From Sporobolomyces roseus (lineage: Eukaryota > Basidiomycota > Microbotryomycetes > Sporidiobolales > Sporidiobolaceae), in contig JADILM010000005.1 in assembly GCA_016617785.1 (NCBI GenBank), positions 1-64,000 on the forward strand: a stretch of 64,000 nt of DNA, given 5' to 3'. Shown here in pieces: positions 58,019 through 64,000 of the stretch. Every line of letters begins with the position of its first letter. Positions within the stretch are counted from its first letter, which is position 1. A model generated the notes under the pieces. The model was not told where the DNA came from, made no database searches, and saw only the letters and a list, made by a program, of their open reading frames with translations. A program made the position numbers and the translations under genes.

Positions 58019-59104
58019 CTACCAGAGAGAAACTACATCGATCCCCTCCTCCCGACATGCACTGCTGAAAGTTGCTAGTCTTAGCTGGTTGCACTCGCTA
58101 GAGGTAAACCTGCTGCTAATGCCAATGGACCGAACCGAAAAGGTTGTCGCAAAAGAGGTGACGAAAGGCTTGAGGAATTCGAACGGAGCGGCGTAGAGGA
58201 AATCGATACGCTCTACAGAGGGTGGCAGGTGACTTAGGAGGTCGCGCAGTATCGCTCTGGAACGCAATGGGGCGATGTCGATGCTGAGCGAGCGGAGAAC
58301 GGGTAGAGTAGAGAACGTGGCTAATGTTGCCTCTTGTAGAGAAGCAGGTAGCTCGCCTCTTTGAGAGAGGGTCAAGTGTTGAAGATTCTGGAAGGAGCCG
58401 AGACGAGCGAATGATTTGTCGGAAAATCGGCAGCGGAGGACGCGAAGTTGAGAGTTTGGTAGAGGTTCGGTAGAGGGAAGATCACGCTCCAAGTCGAGAA
58501 TTTCAATTGACGAGGGAAGTGCGAGAGTCGGGTCTTCTGTAACGGACAGGTTAAAGCAGCGTACTTGTCGTAAATTCGGTAGTTCGTGCCATTGTTTCGC
58601 CTTTTCCTCCCTCGTCACGCTGAGTAAATTCATACCGACGTTGAGCGTTCTCCATCGCTTTCCCTCTGAGAAGACCAGCGCCCTCACTGGCTCGAGACCC
58701 CACACGCCACTTCCCAAACAGAGAGAGTCCAGTCTTGGGGTCAGCTCGGGAAACTTTGCGAGAAACTCCTCGACTCTACTCGCGCTTAAAGGGTAACCTC
58801 TGAGCACCTCCATCTTCTTGATATACCCGCACAGACTGGAGTTCTTCCTCAACGTTTCAAGAAGAAGTCGATCTAGATATTGCCAAGTTCCACCGCTCAC
58901 TCCCCACTTGGACCGTCCGTCACAGATTGTGATGGAAGAGTAGAGCAGTCTTTGAGTGATCGAGAGGAGTCGGTGATTGACGAGGCAGCATCTTGCGAGA
59001 TCAGGTTTCGAAAGTCGTGAACCCTGCAGAATTTGCGAAATGAGTTCGGTGGGAAGGGGTGGAGTGGAGTGAATGACGGAATGAGCGAGCGTGGAGTTGG
59101 ACAT
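58019..59104 (-). CDS. F-box protein with leucine-rich C-terminal part
   Basis: A single exon of 361 residues. The ATG at 59104 (MSNSTLAHSVIHS) is chosen because it lies just before the F-box; the frame stays open upstream without homology. F-box at residues 17-60 (LPTELISQILQGSRLSKPDL, ARCCLVNHRLLS, LYSSITI). Later: LPNLRQVRCFNLSV, SIEILDLERDL, LRVLRCRFSD, LQHLTLSQRG, LRSLSIDIAPL and VERIDFLYAAP, and the end CREEGIDVVSLW. All match the neighbouring F-box genes. Confidence 0.82.
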   Translation of the reverse strand: MSNSTLAHSVIHSTPPLPTELISQILQGSRLSKPDLARCCLVNHRLLSITQRLLYSSITICDGRSKWGVSGGTWQYLDRLLLETLRKNSSLCGYIKKMEVLRGYPLSASRVEEFLAKFPELTPRLDSLCLGSGVWGLEPVRALVFSEGKRWRTLNVGMNLLSVTREEKAKQWHELPNLRQVRCFNLSVTEDPTLALPSSIEILDLERDLPSTEPLPNSQLRVLRCRFSDKSFARLGSFQNLQHLTLSQRGELPASLQEATLATFSTLPVLRSLSIDIAPLRSRAILRDLLSHLPPSVERIDFLYAAPFEFLKPFVTSFATTFSVRSIGISSRFTSSECNQLRLATFSSACREEGIDVVSLW

Positions 59105-60112
59105 GATGAGATGAGAGGGGATTGGGGGAAGGTGAGAGCCGAGAGGAGAAGCTCGGGATTCAGAAGGGAAGACTGCGAGAGGAGGAGCAGAAACTATCAG
59201 CGTCTCGTCTCTTCCGATAATCTGGCAGGCATGGGGATACACACGTTCGAGATGAACCTTGCTACAGCCTCGTACTCGCACTCTGCGAATCTAGGTCGAC
59301 TGACTTTGTTGATTTCGAGTAAACAGAAACTTTTTGAAGCTACACGCGCCCTCGACAAGGATTAGGATGACTAGAAGCACTCGGTGACGATACTACGGTA
59401 CTCACGTTGCTGTCAGTACAACGCCCACTGTCCTCTGTCAACTTGTACAGCCTGTTTGAGATTGAAGGAGTTGAGGGAGAAGTTGTGTTTGTTCTTCAAG
59501 TCGGGCGATTCTGTTGTCAATCGGAGAATGTAGTGAAGTGATTACTGAGTACTTTTAGCTATCAAATGAGTCGCCCGAGCTAGTCAAGTGAGTTGTGCAA
59601 GATCAAAATTATGATGATTCGTTTCTCTCCTTCCGACCATTCATCTGATCGACTAAGGCTTCCTCTATGACTCAGACGATGCATCTAGTAGTCTTAGCTC
59701 TGATCTCACGAGCTTCTATGCGTCGTGCATGTTTGAAATCGCTCGCTTCGTCTCTCAAACTGCCAGCGTTTTTCGCTCCGCCTGCCTTGACAAGTTCTCG
59801 ATGAGACGGTTCACGAGCTGTACACATGCGTTTGATCTAGCACAAGTACTCCCACAACTCCAGGCTTGTTACCCCTTCTTTGTGCTTGACTGAAAGCTGC
59901 CCGTTTCGCCTAGTTTGGCTCGAAGCTGTCCGTCTCTGCGAGTCGAAGAAGGCAGAGACAGCGAAGACAAAGTGTTTACAATCAACTGTATGCTACAAGA
60001 AACAGAAATTGAACGAATGACGACAAAAGAGGAAAGAGAGCGAACGAAAACTGCGATGATATGAACGATAAACAGGAAAGGAAAAGGGACAAACGAGCCT
60101 AAGCCAGGACAA
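59105..60112. other. Spacer between F-box gene and GILT-like gene
   Basis: About 1 kb without a defensible gene. The strand-symmetric, moderately AT-rich sequence has no repeats that I can see. Confidence 0.35.
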
Positions 60113-61174
60113 TCAGACAGCGACCCACTCCTCCTCGCCCTCTTCATCCAACTGGTCGAGAGAGTCGGGAGCGTCGAGTTTGGCGGGACTATTGATCTTC
60201 TTGTACTCGTCTTTGATCTGTTTGACGAAATCTCCTACTTCGTGTCCTCCTTCACAATCCTTCCAAGTACCGTCGTGAACACTGTGAGGAATGCACAAAG
60301 CTATCAGTCAGCGCTTTACAGACGAGATAGCCACGGGAAATCGCTCTCACCAGATCTTCCTCGAGTTGAGAACGATAGTACAACTCTTCTGAATCTCCAG
60401 CTCCCTCGATAGCTCGTAGCTCTTCCTGAATAGCTGAGCACCTTCTGACGAGTCACCAGCTTCCGAGCATTCCTCCAAATCCTTCGTCCATTCTGCAAGG
60501 AAAGTCGGAACCGATTCAGTCTGGATTCGACGAGAATCTGATCTCGAGGCTAAAACTCACCTTTCCCAACCACCTTTGCACACGCTTTCGCTGTCGATAA
60601 CTCTCCTATCCTCTCCCTCTTTCCGTAGTTCATGCATTGAACGAAATTCCACCAAGTTTTCCATTCACCATGAGCCTTCTCCGCCAACGACTCGTCGAGA
60701 TCACCAGTCGAGTTTGTCGATGTCGGTCTTGACCAGTATTTGGCGGCACAGAGTTGCTGAACGTTCGCTTTGCATTCGAGTGGACCGTGGAGACAAGTCA
60801 AATTTCCATAAGTTGCTGAATCCGAATCCGATGTTTCCCTATTAGATGCTTCACCTCATTAGCAACTGTCTCTCAGCTCTCAGATTGAAGTAGGATAGTG
60901 CTTACTTTGCGAGGTAAATCAATTTCAACTTGACTAAATCACCAACTACCTCTCTCCCCGTCGATGAAGTATGCGTATCGAGAACTCGATCTATGAGAGT
61001 TTCACAAACTGAGGCATCAGGACACCTGGACATGACTCCTAGCGAGAGTGGGACTCTTTGGTTTGAATCGGAGGCATCGTTGTTGTAGGGAGAGATGGTG
61101 GGAGAGAGGAAAGGGAGTTGAACGGGTGAGGCTAGTGCGAGGGGTAAGATAGATAGTAAGAGAGCTGCTAGCAT
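60113..61174 (-). CDS. GILT-family secreted or vacuolar thiol-reductase-like protein
   Basis: Four exons are 60906-61174, 60561-60838, 60351-60492 and 60113-60281 (285 residues, phases 2, 1 and 2). The start (61174) gives a good signal peptide, MLAALLLSILPLALASPVQ. The GILT signature CxHGx2ECx2Nx4C is exact: CLHGPLECKANVQQLC. Further conserved parts: WWNFVQCMNYGKR, ACAKVVGKGEW and VHDGTWKDCEGGHEVGDF. Instead of the mammalian CXXC active site there is CPDASVC (residues 51-57), a form I associate with fungal and plant relatives. Mammalian GILT reduces disulphides in lysosomes; activity here depends on that cysteine pair. An acidic C-terminal tail follows. Confidence 0.82.
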
Positions 61175-61548
61175 CGCGAATCGGGAGTGCAAAAGAGGTG
61201 TAGAAGGGAGAGGGTCGAGGTGGAGATGTAGAAGGGGAATGACGCAACTTGACGATTCCTGCTTCGAGGGAGCAGATATATGGTCGAGAGCTTATTATGG
61301 TGACTAATGAGGCTGTAAGAGTAGTCGCTCTTCGATTTAAGAGTGTTGAGAGGAAGTGCGAAAGTGTTAGAAGTGAGAAATTTCGAAACGTTGGTCGAAA
61401 TCGTAAGTCACAAATTCGTAATTTCCTTACCAATAGCGGACAGCGTCATTGCACTCGGCTTAGCAGCTTTATCGGAACATCGAGTGATTGTCAACCTCGA
61501 AGTGACTTATTCGCAAACTTCGCAAGGTTTCCTCGAAAGGTTCTCGCG

Positions 61549-61588
61549 ACAATTTCTCGCAGATTCGGACAATTTCTCGCAGATTCGG
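61549..61588 (+). repeat. Tandem 20-base duplication
   Basis: ACAATTTCTCGCAGATTCGG occurs twice in direct succession (61549-61568 and 61569-61588), in the upstream region of the GILT-like gene. The rest of 61175-61825 shows no gene. Confidence 0.8.
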
Positions 61589-61825
61589 ATCATGTGAAAC
61601 GCGGAAAGCTATACTGAAGCCTCTATCAATTACGAATGTCCGTGATGAAAGCGAGAAAAAACAAGAGAGTCTAGGAAAGCGGAAAACTGAACGAAACGAT
61701 AAGTGGTTTGGGTCCTCCAGACAAGTGCACCATCACCTTTCTCACTAACAGGAGCCGCTTTGAGACTATGGAATGTTACTGCATGAGCAGCAGAAAACCA
61801 TCGTCGGAGTTGTGAAAGGCTCACC

Positions 61826-63685
61826 TTAACAGAATTGAGTTCGCGGCTTCGCTACGAAAGCACTAGACACCATACGCGTTGCGCTCTCATGACGGTCAAG
61901 CTTGTCCTGTAGCCGTGCAAGAGTGAGTTAACGCCCTCAAGCAAGTTACGAGGTGCACCTACCCAGAAATGAGATCCAGCTTGCTTCTGCTCAATTCAAA
62001 AATGATGAGGATCCGCTTTGAAGCTTTATTGAGAGAACTTGAAGCTCACAAAGATGGTTCGAACGTCTTGCTCACACTCGTACTGATCAGTAAAAGTGGT
62101 TATGGCATCGAGGGACAAGGAATTCAAGGGGGGAAGATTCGGAAGAGTCAGAATCAGCTCAATACTGCTTGAGGATAAGCACAAGAAGGCCTCACCACCG
62201 AGCCATAGAGGTGAACAGCCTTTAGTTTTCGCCACAACAAGTGTAATGTCTCGACGAGAACGTCGGAGTTGTGGAGATTGATTGAGTTGTGAAGATTGGT
62301 CGACCAAGGGGGTCGAGTCGCTTCGAGATCATCCCACCAATGCTCAACTTGAATCTCTTGATACCTTACCAAACTAGAGAGTAGCCTCGAGATCTGACGT
62401 CTGATCTGCACTTGGTTTTGACCAAGACTCTTGCTGAACTGTTGTAGATTCGAGCAAGCGATTCTGTACTGTTGCCATGGCGGAAGGCGGCTGATTTTGA
62501 GCGGACAGAGATCAACAAATACTGCATCTGAATTAAGCTCCTGCGTGGACAAGAAAGCCGAGCGTAGATTGTCAGTCTCGAAGGTGCGAAAAGAAAGCGA
62601 AAAACCGACTTTTTTTTCTACCCCAACCTCTGTCTGCCAAGAGATGAAAGGATCAGCTTCGGGCATTTTGACAAGAAAGGAGACTACGAACGAGAAAGAT
62701 CAAGATTTGCTTTTTCTGTAGATTCTGCTCATTCAGTTGTATTCAGTTGCAGTCCGTAGACTCAATCAGGCATCTGCAGGCTGTTGACTAGGGCTTACAA
62801 CTCTGACAGCAAATGGGGCATTCTCATCCTCTTTGAAATCTCGAGTCATACCATCTAGGATAGAGCAGATTCGAGCGGCTAAGCTTGGTTGAGCGTTGTC
62901 CGTCCGAGCCTCTAGCTTGTTCCACATTTTCACGTCGAGTGCTTGTATGAGTGAGATCATGGATCTGACGGCTCGACTGGAGAGTGCTCGTTGAAGCGGA
63001 ATGTCGCGCGCGAGTTGAACAAGGTTTTCGAGACGAAAAGCGAGGGTCCCAAACGAGCTTCCCAAAGGTACACGGTGTTCTGCGGTACCTTGGTATAAGG
63101 AGGATGTGTGTGGCGTGCTCCTAGGATAAGAGCCGGGGGCAAAGGTAGCGGCGGTGGGATCGAGAGAAGAAAGACGAGCCGCTGAAGATTTCTGTTGCTC
63201 ATCAATTTTGTCGTGTGCCTATGGCTTACAAGAATCAGTCAGAGTACAGGATCGATTAGAGTGATACCCACAAGCATGTGATCAAGCTTCGTCTGCTCGT
63301 ATTGCTGATTTCAACGCGAAAAGGCGTGAGCACGAGTAGGTTCGGACGGAAGAAAATAGTTTGTGCTCACAAATGCTCCCCAGTTCTCGTGTTCTATATA
63401 GTATAGGAGCTCACCAAGCGTATCACGGATCAACTTGAGCGTGTGAACACCGTCGAACTTCGTGCTCCTCAGCTCGTCCCATTCTGCCGACGTCAACGAG
63501 TTCAAGATCCGGCATTGAAAGGCAGAGACATCAGATGGGATGTGTTTCGGGACTTTCGGTAGTGCAGCTTGAAGAGCCTTGACGAGGCCTTGCGTAATCT
63601 GGAACTCCGATTCGCGATTGCCGCTTGCGTAATCCTCAAGATATCTTCGTACGCCGGTTTGGTCCTCGCCTGGCTGAGAAGACAT
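61826..63685 (-). CDS. MEF8, enlarged micro-exon family protein with three modules
   Basis: Nine exons are 63371-63685, 63272-63304, 62799-63218, 62692-62724, 62610-62633, 62196-62540, 62050-62082, 61963-61986 and 61826-61906; 435 residues, every intron phase 0. Three helical modules (SAFQCRILNSLTSAEWDELR; ALSSRAVRSMISLIQALDVK; IRRQISRLLSSLVRYQEIQV) are each followed by an 11-codon exon (QYEQTKLDHML, NLQKKQILIFL, YECEQDVRTIF). The end is KQAGSHFW plus DKLDRHESATRM..RTQFC. It could instead be two adjacent genes or have more exons beyond the chosen ATG (MSSQPGEDQTGVRR). Confidence 0.6.
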
Positions 63686-64000
63686 GTCGATTAGCTGATC
63701 AAGTGAAAGAAAGGGTGAAGAAGGAGAACCAAAGTCATGAAACCGTGGGTCGAATCAAGCGAACCAAGATTTTTCGGTCCGCGGGAAGCGGCAAAAGACA
63801 CTGAATCTCCTATCTCTCCACGAGGATCGGATTGAATCTGCACCGCCTCAACGGAAGTTTTGCTGACGTGTGGTAAGAGAGAACCACGAAACTCGAATGG
63901 GAGAAACTTGGTATACACAAGATATACAGCGAAATCCGTTTCTGTCGAATCAAAGAGAACGTACATTGCCAGCGATGAACAACACCCTCCTCCCTCGAGC
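63686..64000. other. Right edge, upstream of MEF8
   Basis: A minus-strand frame with a true ATG (63691-63966, 91 codons, MYVLFDSTETDFAVYLVYTK) is present, but it has no family resemblance and no splice context. It may be chance or an upstream exon. Confidence 0.25.

Overview
The window looks like nuclear DNA of a basidiomycete fungus, probably a yeast-like lineage; I cannot name the species. Almost every gene is split by short GT-AG introns of about 45-85 bases with CTNA(C/T)-type branch sequences. The recognisable housekeeping genes are all eukaryotic and fungal in type: UDP-glucose pyrophosphorylase, a BSD-domain protein, MIX23, a Cdc1/Ted1-type phosphoesterase, UreF, Sua5 and a GILT-like protein. 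Gene models below were spliced by eye, and most exons join in phase.

Left part (1-17 kb): the start of one gene runs off the left edge. After that the DNA is poor in recognisable genes and rich in diverged duplications. One pair of about 2 kb repeats lies at 2050-4021 and 8915-10877. A second pair lies at 11726-13650 and 14438-16190. There are also 307-base-spaced repeats near 7.7-8.1 kb. The repeat pairs carry minus-strand reading frames conserved at protein level between copies, so they look like fast-evolving, partly decayed gene families.

Conserved block (16-25 kb): a membrane protein gene, then the BSD-domain gene and UGP1 facing each other, then a small unidentified gene.

Right part (25-64 kb): conserved genes alternate with two expanded families. 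One is an F-box family: four full-length genes, one truncated gene and one pseudogene. The other is a family I do not recognise, called here MEF (micro-exon family), with eight members. MEF genes encode about 250-435 residue, mostly helix-looking proteins. Every member has an exon of exactly 33 bases, flanked by phase-0 introns, after its second domain. Six members then have a 30-base exon with Trp at codon 8, and the last exon usually starts with an (I/L/Y/F)W(N/D) motif. The family shows inverted duplication, tandem arrays, an orphan terminal exon, one apparent frameshift and a shared upstream element. It is the best candidate for an undescribed system in this window.

Working together: UGP1, SUA5, UREF, MIX23 and the Cdc1-like gene are ordinary cellular functions with no operon logic. 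The interspersion of F-box genes with MEF genes is the one arrangement that may carry meaning, for example MEF proteins as partners or targets of SCF ligases; that is inference only.
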